Counted from the stretch's first letter, positions 51,092-63,257 are shown. The stretch: 64,000 bases of DNA from Amanita rubescens (GCA_015039365.1 WION01000104.1:62001-126000); one strand, 5' to 3'. Made by a program: numbers and translations. Notes: a model not told the origin generated them from the letters alone.

Positions 51092-54000
51092 GAAGAGGAT
51101 TATGACAAGATCACGATTAATCGCTACTCTCCAGCTCAACAAATGGAACACAAGTACAACACCGATCAGAAGGAAATCACGCTACCTCCTGAGTATCTCG
51201 AATGGAAAGAGATATTTGAAAAACAAGCGTCAGAATGATTCCCAGAACGCAGATCATGGGATCACGCAATTGAACTTCACGAAGATTTTGTACCAAAGAA
51301 AGGGAAGATCTACCCAATATCACCATTACAACAGAATACGCTTGACGAATGGATCAAAGAACAACTAACTAAAGGATACATACGACCATCTAAATCTCCA
51401 CAGGCAGCGCCATTCTTCTATGTCAAAAAGAAGGATAGTAAAACACTCAGACCCTGCCAAGACTACCAATATTTGAACGAACACACAAAACCAAACTCTT
51501 ACCCCCTACCACTTATATCTGATCTGATGTTGCAACTTAAAGGATCGCAATACTTTACAAAACTGGACATCAGATGGGGATACAACAATGTTCGTATCAA
51601 AGAAGGAGACAAATGGAAAGCCGCATTTATCACAAATAAAGGACTATTCGAACCGACGGTTATGTTCTTTGGATTACGCGATTCACCTGCAACATTTCAA
51701 GCTATGATGGACAATTATTTTAGGGACTTCATGAACGAAGGATGGATCGCCATCTACATGGACAACATCTTGATACACGCGCACAATAAAGAAGAACTCG
51801 AGAAAAGAACAAGACTAGTGCTAGCAAAACTAAAAGAACATGATCTTTACCTGAAACTTGAAAAATGCAAATTTGCTGCCGAAGAAGTTGACTTCTTAGG
51901 CATGATAATCACTAAAGACACAATAAAAATGGACCCAATAAAACTCACTGGAATCAGAGACTGGCCCCCTCCGACTACAGTTAAACAAGTACGCTCGTTT
52001 CTTGGATTTGGAAATTACTACAGACGTTTCATATCCGGAATCGCGCACCTCGCACGACCCCTTCACGACCTAACAAAGAAAAACAAAATATGGGAATGGA
52101 CACTAGAATGTCAAGTCGCCTTCGATTCGCTAAAAGAAAGCTTTGTAACAGCACCAGTACTAAAGACGCCTGATGTCAATCAACCTTTCATACTCGAAAC
52201 GGACGCATCTAAATGGGCTGTTGGAGCCGCCTTAATGCAGAAAGACGAAAATGGAGACTTACACCCTTGTGGATATCTCTCACACGCACTTACGCCTACT
52301 GAACGAAACTGGCAAATCTACGACCGAGAACTCTTTGCCATAATTTACGCACTTGACGAATGGAAATACCTACTGCTTGGAGCAGAACACACACTCACTA
52401 TACACTGCGATCACAAAAACTTAACTTACTACCGTGCACCACAACACCTTACAGCACGACAAGCAAGATGGTGGAATAATCTCTCAATAAGATATAAATA
52501 ATTACCATTTAATCCACATACCTGGAGCAAAATTAACTCAAGCGGATGCCTTATCCCACCAACCTGATCATACCAACGGAGAAGAAGATGACGAAACAGT
52601 CACAATGCTCCCGGACTCACTATTCATTCAAGTCATCGCTGAAGATCTCCGAGATCAAGTAAAGAACGCAACTCAAACTGACGAGTTTGCCGAAACCATT
52701 AGAAGATGCTTAAAGGAGAAAGGAACAGCACCCCTCCACACAGCAATCACTGATTGGACCGAAGACAATGGAATTATTCTATTTAAAAACAAAGCATATG
52801 TTCCAATGGACTCCAATCTTCGCCGATCTATTATCAAAGAATACCATGAAGCACCGAGTGCAGGACACCCTGGATTCTTCAAAACACTTAGCCTCTTAAG
52901 GGAACACTATTGGTGGCCAAGAATGACAACACTCGTCAAAAGTTTTATCGACAGATGTCTTACCTGTCAACAGATGAAACCTAATACACACCCCACCGCT
53001 GCACCCTTAATGCCGATCAAATCCCATGTGCACCGACCATTTCAACAGATTACTATGGATTTCATCACCGATCTACCACTTAGTGACAGTTTTGATTCTA
53101 TCTTTGTCATGGTCGACCAAGGACTTTCAAAGGGAGTAATTCTATGTCCCTGTAATAAAACCATTACATCAGCCTGTTGAACTTATAATATACGATATAC
53201 ATACAGTATATAGTAAATATAAGTGATATCATTAGTTTACACTAACTAATGTAATAACGCTCAGTTACTTACTCGTCTCTCAACCAATCATAATAATGGA
53301 TGATTGAGTGTGAGATAATATATTGACATGAGAATATATTCGACATATTCTCATACTCATTTACCAATCATAATAGTGGATGATTGATGATGAGAACATA
53401 TTCTGACATGAGAATATCCTAGCGATATTCCCATAAGATCATCCAATCATAATAGTGGAACTATTGATGATGTGAATATATGTTGACATGAGAATAGAAG
53501 ACATATATACGTTATGGTTATCGACCTATCACATTGAAGATTGATAATGTGATGAGTCAGTCAATATAATTGATGAGTCAAGTGCTGTGCAAAGCTATGC
53601 ATTGCTATACAATAGCTGTGTATTGCTGTGGAATGACGCCTTATGAGTCAAATACTTGTGACTCATACTGATAAGACTCTTTGTACTTATTTGTAGTTTA
53701 GTAGTATATAAACTGTACTCTAGTAGCGTCAATCCTTATCCTATTATCCTCTCTACTGTCTACTGTTGAGCCCCAGCTCCAGTAAGCTCTTAACAACTCC
53801 ACACCACACTCGGTAAGTAGTACATTCTATGTACTAGACTGCGCTGCTCGCTAGGGACTTGTTACCCCTAGTTTCAACACAGCCAAAACCGCCGACCTCT
53901 ACATCAAAGAAGTTTTCAAGAACTTCGGATTACCAGACATCATGATATCTGACAGAGGACCGCAATTTGCAGCAAAAGTCTTCAAAGGGATAACCAGTGC

Positions 54001-54770
54001 ACTTCAGATCAAACATAAGATGAGCACCACCTTTCACCCTCAAACAGATGGACAAACGGAACGCTATAATGCCGTACTTGAAGTATACCTCCGCATATTC
54101 TGCACTTACGAACCAGACAAATGGAACAAGATACTTCCCATCGCACAATTCGCTCATAATTCTAGAACGCATGAAGAACTGAAACAATCACCGTTCTATC
54201 TCATGTATGGATCAAACCCTGTGGCGTTACCCCAGGTTACAGAACAATCAGCTACCCCTGTAGCAGACGAACAAATCAGACTCCTGATCAAAGCAAGAGA
54301 AGAAGCTCTGGCAGCACACAACCTTGCACGCCTCAAAATGGCACAAAGAACGATGAAACACTCTAAACCATTCAAAGAAGGAGAAAAGGTTTGGCTAGAT
54401 TCCAAGAACCTACGCATTCCTTATCAATCACGTAAACTCACACCTAAACGAGAAGGACCCTTCAAGATAAAGAAAGTCTTAGGACCTGTCACCTATCAAT
54501 TAGACTTACCGAAACAATGGAAGATACACAGCGTTTTCCATGCATGTCTACTATCACCATTCAAAGAAACAGAATTCCATGGACCTAATGATACACGTCC
54601 ACCACCCGATCTAATAGAAGGATCAGAAGAATATGAAATAGAAGCTATTCTCGCACACCGAAAGATCGGACGTCAATTACAGTTTCTCATCAAATGGAAA
54701 GGCTATGTATACAAGCGAAAACACTTGGGAACCCCAAAGGAACTTGTCAAACGCCGAGGATATCCTTGAC
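51092..54770 (+). pseudogene. Gyp1b Pol: 5'-truncated copy of the Gyp1 family, split by a solo LTR
   Basis: Starts in the linker before RT (YSPAQQMEHKYNTDQKE) and runs through RT, RNase H and integrase, broken at 53175-53879 by a solo LTR, then continues to the chromodomain (FLIKWKGY), where a one-base insertion near 54708 shifts the frame. TGA at 51236-51238 stands where Gyp1 has CGA. The RT active site reads YMDN instead of YMDD (about 51760). A frameshift is present near 52490. Orientation is opposite to Gyp1. It is a dead copy, roughly 85-95% identical in the parts I compared. Confidence 0.92.
53175..53879. mobile_element. 705-bp solo LTR with internal tandem repeats
   Basis: TGTTGAACTTATAAT ... 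CCTAGTTTCAACA with target duplication CAGCC (53170-53174, 53880-53884). Three copies of an ~85-bp unit (CCAATCATAATA.TGGA..ATTGA.. and TTGACATGAGAATAT) lie at 53283-53510. A promoter-like AGTATATAAACTG is at about 53701. Removing it restores the Gyp1b integrase frame. Confidence 0.92.
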
Positions 54771-54797
54771 GAATATAAGAAATGTAGGAAACTCTGA

Positions 54798-55589
54798 ATG
54801 AGCAAAGATTACACCTACAACATCCAGAAACTACCTATGAACAATGGAATCAACCAAGAGCTCACCAACGATCTCGCCCACAACGACGAGAGCGCCATCA
54901 CCAGATCCCCTCCAACACTCAGTCTTTACCCAGACGACGACAGTAGCAAGAATGCCAAACTCTCACCTACACCCGCTAATCCGAATGCTGACGGAAAACC
55001 AATGCTCACCGAACCCAGGACATCCAGACCACGCCTCATTCCTTATGACAGCACTTCAGATTCTGACAAAGAGAATCAATCTGATGGTTCACCCGGAGCA
55101 AGCACTACTAAGAATCCTCACGATACCACAGAAGATCCAGATAATGGAGGACTTGATGAAGATGCAAGGAGAACTCACAAAATACTTGCGAACATGCGAA
55201 AAGTATATCACAACCCCAATTCTTTCGTGGACAACGAAGAACCAGCTTGTAATCTTTGTAACAGAAGCGATGATAACAATGAAAATGGCCCTAACGATCG
55301 TCAAGTCATGGCAGACATCACTCCCTCTGAACCTACGACAATCTTTACAACATTCGTCGACCATAACAGCTTGGCTCTCATGCGAAAGACTATTGACGAT
55401 ATTAGACGACTTTCCGGCTTGCCAATCAATGCTCAAGAACTGGAACGACTTACCAGACTCTGGCGCATTCTATCTGATGCAAGACTCACCAAGGCCATCC
55501 CTACGACGACAATGAGGCTCGCCACAACCTCGATACCTAGGAGGACACCGCATATTGTTGTTGCAGTCAACAACGTAGAGGAGAGCTAG
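54798..55589 (+). pseudogene. Gyp1b ORF3 region with two overlapping open frames, 3' deleted
   Basis: ORF3a-like frame 54798-55589 and ORF3b-like frame 54844-55515 overlap, as in Gyp1; their family ATGs (54837 and 54844) are again 7 bases apart. The ORF3a frame keeps MRKTIDDIRRLSGLPINAQE and LTRLWRILSDARLTKAI. The ORF3b frame keeps TALQILTKRINLMVHPEQ and FPACQSMLKNWNDLPDSGAF. At about 55500 a deletion joins the middle directly to the last codons of ORF3a (ARHNL-D-T region, out of frame), removing about 320 residues and all of ORF3c. Confidence 0.7.
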
Positions 55590-56114
55590 TGTTACAAACA
55601 CGGTACAGACTCCTACATTATGATTACATGACACGTCGGACATGCTTACTTTTTCATATATGCCTATCCCTCGCCCAATCCCCATTATGTTCATCACATA
55701 CGGACTACCTCGTTCTCTTATCAATCCCCATTCCGAAGTTTACCCTATGCCCAACCCCTTGTTCATACACGTACCATCCCTTATGCCCCCTGTTCCACCT
55801 ATACTTGCTATTGCCTTTGTTCTACTTACAATACAGCTGTGTTTCTGTACATGTATATAAACCGATGTACTGTAACGTCGAACCTTAAGTTCAACTTAGT
55901 TTGTTCTTGTCAATATCATCTCATCTCGCCTAAAGAACGTCGTACACACTCCGTTCATTATTGCTCTCAAGTATAAGACTTCTTCTAGTGCCATCGTCTT
56001 ACTACTTAGCTTATTTGTTCACCTATTGTTTGACTTGTCCATTGGACTTAGTCTACTTTGTCAAGCGCTCATAGTGTGGACACATTGTAGGTGGAGATTG
56101 ACGTGATCATAACA
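55590..56114 (+). repeat. Gyp1b 3' LTR (525 bp)
   Basis: TGTTACAAACACGG ... GTGATCATAACA, clearly the Gyp1 LTR with roughly 10% differences by eye. It includes the TATATAAACC box and the AAGTTCAACTTAG segment, where Gyp1 has AAGTTCGACTTAG. Confidence 0.9.
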
Positions 56115-56120
56115 GGCTCT

Positions 56121-56323
56121 TGTTAGTTCTGGGTTTTTTATAGCAGAAGTTGAAGACAATTACAACGACAGAATACCAAATAGTTACATAGTTAAATGTA
56201 CACCCTACCATAGGCCAGTGGCCCAATGGGGTATAAACAAGGATTAAAAATAAAAATAAAATAAAAAAGAGAGAACAGTGGCTGTGCCACTGAAAAAAGA
56301 TGTGATGTGACACATTTGTAACA
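56121..56323. repeat. Partial or deleted LTR of the Gyp2 family
   Basis: It ends GAGAGAACAGTGGCTGTG..., GATGTGA and ATTTGTAACA, closely matching the end of the solo LTR at 30488-30932. It starts TGTTAGTTC, but the middle is missing. No clear target duplication. It lies only ~270 bases past the COG4 stop codon. Confidence 0.6.
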
Positions 56324-56589
56324 CTACTGAGGTAATAACACTATGGTACTGGCATTGATATTGTAGTAATGGTGTCGTGATAGTGCACAATTGTTTCATG
56401 ATCGTTGGGTCTCAGACTGACAATACTCCAACAGCTTGTACATATATATACCAGTCATTGATATGTCATTGTGGTAGAGTTGGGCTGCTTACAGTTACAA
56501 ACATGAACATGCATGGCTTCAAATAAGTATGTCTCACAAGTCACATAACACCTATAAATTTCACCATCTCCAGAATTGTACAGCAACAA
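56324..56589. other. Intergenic, probable COG4 3' flank
   Basis: About 270 bases without a gene or repeat I recognise. This is the border between the transposon block and the host genes. Confidence 0.4.
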
Positions 56590-59214
56590 TCATGTCTTAA
56601 GGCTAACAACAGCTTTGGCTTCATGAAGACTAAGCTTCCATGGGATACCAGAACTACTGTAGAATTCAGCCACATCTTCCTGCTGAATCTATTGTCAAAA
56701 TAAATTCATAGTGAGAGTGAAATCAACTTGCATGATCAAGATTCACTAAAATAGAGATCTGCTGCAGTCGAGAAAACTTCTCACGGACATGACCATAAGC
56801 AACTTGAGAAGATAAATATGATATGATTGAGCGTAGGTCACGGTCGAAACGCATAGCCCCGAGCTAAAGATCTCCAGTCAGGACAGCGAAAAATAAGCGA
56901 AAGAAACTGAACAACCTACCTCATTGAATTTTATGCTGGTCGTCATCTTCTCAAGAGGTTGCGGCAACATTTCTACTGCCATTCCAAACACCATAGCGTA
57001 ATTTCGTTCCATCAAACATTCCTCGAGCAACAATTTAGAATAAATATAATGATATCCAAATTGAACTACCTTGTAGCATTCAACAACAGTTTCCCATGCC
57101 CTGACGAAGCGTTTTCTCACATATTCTTGATTGTCTATTGTAGAATATGTTTCATCATCAAGAACATATGAAACACCTTTGAACACTTCAACAATTAGAT
57201 TACGCAACCTCGGTCGAAGAAGCTGGTTGAAAAGCATATCCAGTCCTACCTGAAGGATAATGAGAATGAAAGATAACTGATGCTAGCAGCATACTCACCC
57301 TCAGAGTAGACTGTATACGGCTCTTTAATGTCAGAAAAGAACCGAGATATTGCTTGACAAGTGCTTGGCGTTCTACATCGAAATACCTGTACAAAGTAGA
57401 ATCTCCTATAACGTCATCAACTAAAGATTGCAGGTGCGACTCTGAGACATCTAGATCGTTAAGAATGATCTAGTATATTGAACGTGCAGGCATCAGGTCA
57501 GGAAAAAACAACTTACAGTTAACGAGACTCGGCCTTCCCGCTCAGTCTTATCCATCCGAGACGTATGCCCGACAGATTCGTCCAACCTTTTTCTAAAAAC
57601 GCCGACGTAATTATGGTCCATGGCTTCACGCAAGCCTTCTAGCGTCTGTCTTGTTCGGCTGATAGAGCCCATCGACAATAACCTTTTAATTACCACCTTT
57701 AACACATAAAACACATCATCAGGGATTGTGGTGGTCGGTGTGGTTTGGGTACTATCAGAAATGGCAAGACGATGAGCCTTGTCACGTCAGCATCGCCAAT
57801 TAGTGGTAGAGTAATGAACACAACCTTATTGATAATACAACACAAATACCAAGTCTCAAGTGGGATATAATATGCCGCGACCAATTGCTCGAATAGCTGA
57901 TGCGAACAAGTTGAGCTCAATTCACGCCCTATCTCACCTGTCGGTGTAGATATTATTCTTTGATCCGATGGTCCTTCTTCATCAACCTAACAGTTCTGAC
58001 GCTCCTATGGTCATCTAATAAGAGTATTTGAATAGACATACGTTGAGCGTTTCGGCTATGAAAAGTTCAAATAGATTCCAGCGGCCGACCATCATAGCTA
58101 TCTCCGAGATAATTTTGTCAACGTCTCGTGGGTCCAAGGCAAGTGAACCTTGATATAAAGCAATTTGTGATACCTTGAATTTAACATTGCGCTCTTGTTC
58201 CCAAATTTTTATCAGGTTTTCCACCATTTGGTCGCATTCGCTTAAAAGATACTTTAAGACCATTCGCATTTTTCCTTTTCCATAGTACTTGTCGACAACA
58301 GGTTGATGCTGATTAATGACTATCGCGATGTTCTCCAGTAATGTCGCAAAGGACGTCGCTTGGTAGTGAGGAGAGCTAATGAAATATATTTCTAGAGGAA
58401 TTGGACATGTGAAGGGGACTCACCCGTTATCCATTCCATTCGAAATCCTTGACCGGACGAGTTCCACGATAAAACGTGAATAAATCTCAAGACCTTCCAC
58501 TTCCCAGCCAATCGCAGGGAACAATTTGAAAAACCGACTTATAGATGAAGAGTCAAGTGACCGAGAGGCTTGCCGAAAATTATGCTTGAATATGTCCAGC
58601 AATTGTTCTCTAGAACCCTGTAGCTCTTGTGACGGTGGGAGATGATGGACCGCAGTAGGCTACCCAGGAGACGGTGAAATTGGCAATATCACAAATAGTT
58701 CTACGAACCACAACAGTCCCTGCGAATGGCCCACATAACACTTCTTGTTGTATGGACATGGCACGGCTACAATGCCTAGTTGCTGCTTCCCAGTCTTGGT
58801 TTTCTATAGACCTTTGAAGAGAATGTAAAGATGCCTTCACGGATGTGTCAGTTCAAGACAGTTAGTGGTTAAGTTACTGGCAACCTTCAAGTCCACTGTT
58901 TGCATGACATGCTCCCCGGCTTCTTTAACGCGACTCATCTCTTGCTCTATCACGAGAACACGCTGGCCAATACGCGCGGCGGTGGTCGCTGTAGTTGTTA
59001 CCCTGTCGTCGAGCATTTGGCTTTTCTGATGTACGATGTCGAACCCATTCCTGAGAGTCTTCAGCTGGTCAATGGAGTTCAACACCGGTTGCCTGTTTGC
59101 AAGCGATTCAGTTAACGAGTGAGAGAGTTGATCCTCTTCGAATTGATACTCGGAAATGCACGATAGTATTTCCGCTACGCTTGTCAGTGTCCTCAAATTC
59201 CTTTTAGTCCCCAT
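56590..59214 (-). CDS. COG4: Conserved oligomeric Golgi complex subunit 4
   Basis: A multi-exon gene; ATG at 59214, stop TGA at 56590-56592. COG4 is part of the COG tether that captures vesicles recycling within the Golgi. Exon 1 (59214-58885) has the N-terminal coiled-coil region (EILSCISEYQFEEDQLS, LKTLRNGFDIVHQKSQML). An intron follows (58884-58835, with CTAAC branch-like text). Later exons include SIENQDWEAATRHCSRA, FPAIGWEVEGLEIYSRFI, VGRWNLFELFIAETLN, YVLKVVIKRLLSMGSISRTR, and near the end KMTTSIKFNE, then FDRDLRSIISYLSSQVAYG, with a final exon ending EAKAVVSLKT. Introns are roughly 45-60 nt and exon borders are provisional. Total length fits a protein of about 740 residues, normal for the family. 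Its start is 64 bp from a divergent gene. Confidence 0.88.
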
Positions 59215-59278
59215 GAATTAGAGAGATCGTGTCAACCAAACAACGATAAGCAACCGTGGCGAACTGCGATGGCTGAGG
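59215..59278. promoter_or_regulatory. Divergent promoter between COG4 and the UPF0538 gene
   Basis: Only 64 bases separate the two start codons. No clear TATA box is visible. Shared regulation is likely but inferred from spacing only. Confidence 0.5.
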
Positions 59279-59931
59279 TGCTAACTAGTGAAGTGCTGCC
59301 CAGAACTGACGCTACGATCACCGTTCGCGTCATCAAGTCGTTCGAATATCGGACCGAACGAAACTTGGTCTTACATCACATAAATTTGGAGAAAACGACT
59401 GTTAGAGAACTGAAAGATATCGTTAATCGAGGTATCGAGATTTGAGTTTCAGAATGATAGTCGATTTGATATCCATAGCGATCCAATCTCTACCGTCATG
59501 GAAAGCGTATCTCAATGTGACGTTAGGTATTCCAAATTCATGCTAACCAGAAGTAATCTTGACTACTCGATTTTCAGATACTCTCAAGCTCTACACCAAA
59601 GCCCATGGCGCCAAGGTGAGTGACCAGGCGGTCTGGCTTGGTACGGTGACAATAATATGCTATTAAAGACAACGAATTTGATTATTAACCTGGATCATGA
59701 TGACTGGATACTGGACGATGAAAGTGACATCCTCGCCGTCGTCGGTTTTGGTACGTTGATTCCACTCAGATCGTCTGCCACCAATCAGTGCATTAGAGAA
59801 TGAGACGGAAGTCAGCTATTTCAACAGAACTCAGTATAGTGCATTCAAGAAAAATCCAAGGGTGCGGTTGCTCAGTTTAGGACTTGTTCTATGGATAACG
59901 TTTCCGGAAATAGACCAAGTGGGATCTCTAG
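59279..59931 (+). CDS. UPF0538 family protein (C2orf76-like)
   Basis: ATG at 59279. Exon 1 encodes TITVRVIKSFEYRTERNLVL and TTVRELKDIV, the start of the UPF0538 family. Short later exons give TLKLYTKAHGAK, TTNLIINLDHDDWILDDES and ENETEVSYFNRTQYSAFKKNP. The last exon is probably tiny (59914-59931), giving a T-K-W-D-L end that fits the family's short Trp-containing C-terminus; if unspliced, the frame would run to 59969. Introns are seen at about 59618-59668 and 59750-59788; the border of the second exon is uncertain. The function of the family is not established. Confidence 0.75.
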
Positions 59932-60126
59932 GAATGTGCGTCTCCATTTTTAACGCGTTGTATGCTTAAAACCGTGGATGGTTCGTTAATGAGAAAGGCC
60001 CTTGTAGTATATGCTTCCGCACGTTTCCGGAAATAGACGAAGTAGGATTGCGAGCAGAGTGGTATTATGCCAATGTATGTATCAATGTAAAATCTCTCTA
60101 AGGTGGATCAATGAATACATAGACAT

Positions 60127-61595
60127 CTATTGGTTGGCACACTGGACACGAGCTTCATCGTGATCACCATCCATACTCTCGTCATGATCATGCATGCTTC
60201 TCCGTGTCCGATTATCTGCATCTTCCATTGTCACTTCTTCGAGTGAAATGTTTTTCTCGAATTTTTCCATTGGCTTTCGCGGCGGCAGTGCGCGGTCCAA
60301 CAGGGATATACTTTCTTGATCAATATTATCTGGAAATCGGACGGAAACCTTGACATAAAGGTCACCAGGCTCATGATGCCGTTGTGAGGGCATGCCGTGT
60401 CCGGCGATGACTTTGAGGTCACCTGCTTCGACGTCGCTGATTTATCGAGAGATATCAGTAGCAAAAACACCCACCGTGTTTTATGACAACACCGGGCTCC
60501 AAATTCACCACTAAAGCTCGATCGTCCAAATGGCGTATTGCATATTGACCACCGCCCAGAGCCGTTAGAAGATCAATTTCAATCTCGGTAATGAGATCAT
60601 TGTCCTGACGCTTGAAACGCTCGTGAGGCTTTTCATCCACAACGATGACGACATCTCCAGGTTCTGCGCCGGGTGATTGATCACTTTCCCCTCTGAAATA
60701 GATGGTTTGGCCTCCCTTCATCCCCTTATCGATATGCACCTCGAGCAACTTCTTCTCTGGAATGACCTTCTTGCCTTTACAGTTCGAACACCGGTCCTTT
60801 GCGTGGATAATCTCACCCGTTCCGTTACACTCGTCGCACGTGGATTGTATTTGCTGAATCATAGGGCCCATCTGTCGAAGTGTAACTTTGAGACCTCGTC
60901 CTGAGCAAGTTGGACAAGTCCTATTGGCACCCTCTTTGCCACCTCTTCCTTTGCACTTGGAACATATAACATTGCGCGTTAATGCAAGTTTGGTCGTCTT
61001 CCCTTTGTACAATTCCTCCAATGTGACGCTGACACGGTGGACAAGATCTTTAGTTTTTCTGGGCCCCGAAGGACGACCCCCGCCTCCAAAGAACCCTCCC
61101 GCACCCCCAAACAGCTGACTAAAAAGATCCTAGGGACATGATGGCGTCCAGTCATTTGTGGTAGCGAAACAATTGGCAGCCTACCTGTGGATCCATTCCT
61201 CCCATGCCGCCTTGTTCCGACAAGCCAGCTTCACCGCGCGTATCATACACCCTACGTTTCTCTGAATCGGATAATACTTCATATCTATAGGAATTATAAG
61301 GAGATTGTAAAATGACAGCGAAAACGTCTGATAGACGTACGCATGCGTAACCTCTTTGAACAACTCCGGGTCACCACCCTTGTCTGGATGTAATCTAAGG
61401 GCCCTGAAATATCACAATAAGCATCTTACTCGACCGCATGTCCTGATATTCCTCCTACTTTTTTCGATAAGCTTTTTTAAGTTCAGCGTCAGTTGCGTCT
61501 GGCGATGTCTCCAAAAGATCGTAGTATTTTCTGAATTCGACGATTCAGAATGCAACACGTAAAAAGCGAAATAATACCAACGTTTCTTTGACCAT
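60127..61595 (-). CDS. YDJ1: Type I Hsp40 (DnaJ) co-chaperone, Ydj1/DNAJA class
   Basis: ATG at 61593-61595 in an 18-base first exon (MVKETL), then an intron ending before KYYDLLETSPDATDAELKKA. The J domain has the HPD motif (LRLHPDKGG), which stimulates Hsp70 ATPase. Next come a short Gly/Phe stretch (GGAGGFFGGGG), four zinc-finger repeats (CSKCKGRG, CPTCSGRG, CDECNGTG, CSNCKGKK), and the substrate-binding region (FRGESDQSPGAEPGDV, LEPGVVIKHG). The C-terminus is VQCANQ, a CaaX box (C-A-N-Q) expected to be farnesylated, which anchors Ydj1 at ER and other membranes. At least four introns interrupt the J-domain and the 3' part (near 60430-60475). About 400 residues, normal length. Convergent with the UPF0538 gene. 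Confidence 0.92.
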
Positions 61596-61732
61596 AATTG
61601 CTAGGCGAGAGAGGAGAGTAGGGTAATGTAACGCTCAAGCCTCGAGTTTTAGAGCCACACTATTGATGATTGTTCTACAATGATCTAAATTGTTCTACAC
61701 TATGGACATATCCGGAACATTTATAATCAAAA

Positions 61733-63158
61733 TTACTCAGCGACGTTTTTATAGACGTCGAACCTGCGTTGAACAGTGACTGGGATCCCCGCGCGTGCTT
61801 GACTCATGACTTGAGGGTCTAACATGACTTGAATATGAAAATGAACTTCTTGGGATGGCGAGCCTAAATCTCACCGATAACCGTGTAAGTAATTTCTTCA
61901 CTTTCGCCTGCTTCCGATTGAATGTTGCCCCTGTCGTACGCAACTTTTCGGTCAATCATGAACCAAATATTATTTATACTTACATAGGGTCCACAACCAT
62001 TGAGTGTCCATACTGACTCAGTCAGTCAGGGGTCAATTCATGATTCGCTTATACTAACCGCATGATAACCAGCGCTCAAGTCTCGTGCAGGACTGCACAT
62101 GGAAATAAACACCTGATTGTCAACAGCTCTAAAGATAATTGATAATTATACAATTAAATGAAGGCGATTGCCTACCTGCTTCTCTGGAGAAGTTCCCAAT
62201 GTAAAGGCCCCGTTGTGCAGTTAAAAGCGCCCGGATATACTAAAGCGTGACAACCTTGGTAAAAGGTAATTGCTTGCGAGCAGAAAAGATATCGTGACAG
62301 GTCGTACCCTTTCGCGCCATTATCATGGCCAATTCGGGAAAACGAATATCATAGCATATGCCGAGACCAATTCTACCAAATTCTTTTGAAGGATAGGAAA
62401 AAATCAGAACGCGTAATAACAACTAATTGCGAGACGCCACCTGTATCAAAAATTGCAAGTTCTTTTCCTCCAGTAAGAGTTTCACTCTCCTACTCAATTG
62501 TTGTTAGGATTGGATTTTTTATGAGTCTGCACATCGTACTTTGAATTTGATCTGGCCCGGTATGTCGATATCGAATAGATGGATTTTGCGATAGAGGGAG
62601 ACCAATTGACCTATGGCATGCTATTTGTCAACAGTCCATTAGATCAATCCTAGCTGACCTTCGGGATTATAGACGGTACATGTGTTGTACACAGCGTCAG
62701 TCTCCGCGTCGCACTCTGGAATAGAACCTGTGAAAATGATTGATTGCGGAAGGTTCCCTATCAATAATTTTGTACCTCCTATGAGCCAGGTTTTCGTTTC
62801 CCTGGCAATTGCAGACAGCATTTTTACGCTCTCGCTCTCGCTATTTGCGGGATCATACGTTTCTCCAGGCTTGAAGTTTATGTTCTCGGCATAGATCGGG
62901 AAATGAATGTGACCATAAGGGGAATTAAAGCATTCCTAACTTATGTGAGTTCTAAGCTGGATACAAGGCATGGGGACACACAGGCAGCACTATGAGATCT
63001 GGCTTCTTTTCGTTGTTCGCAGCACGGATAATCATGTCCCGGGCGTGTTGCAGGTTATCACGTTTATTGGCTGTAATGCTACCCAGCTGAATAAGAGCCA
63101 GAGTGAATGGTTTCAAGGAAGAAACGCTTCGTAGAGCCATTGGTGGTATGCTGAACAC
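61733..63158 (-). CDS. NIT2: Nit2-type carbon-nitrogen hydrolase (omega-amidase)
   Basis: First exon from an ATG at 63158 (a second in-frame ATG follows six codons later): [20 protein letters not shown] and DLIVLP. After introns: [20 protein letters not shown] (catalytic Glu region), KTWLIGG and [29 protein letters not shown] (catalytic Lys), [21 protein letters not shown] (catalytic Cys), [47 protein letters not shown], and the end [15 protein letters not shown] with stop at 61733-61735. The Glu-Lys-Cys triad is complete. Nit2 enzymes hydrolyse alpha-ketoglutaramate and ketosuccinamate. At least seven short introns; borders provisional. Confidence 0.9.
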
Positions 63159-63257
63159 TAAGGTAGAAGCGTTGGTTGATCAATTGGACGCTGAAGCTAG
63201 GATTCGGAAGGCTCGAAGCGAGCAACCGCCTCCTTCCTTGTTCCCACGTAATAGTTC
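63159..63257. promoter_or_regulatory. Divergent promoter between NIT2 and the AN1 zinc-finger gene
   Basis: 99 bases separate the two start codons. No obvious TATA box; the second head-to-head pair in 4 kb. Confidence 0.45.

Noticed and set aside
40675..51096. Target duplication for Gyp2
   Set aside because: GGAGT and GAAGA do not match; the ends are recombinant.
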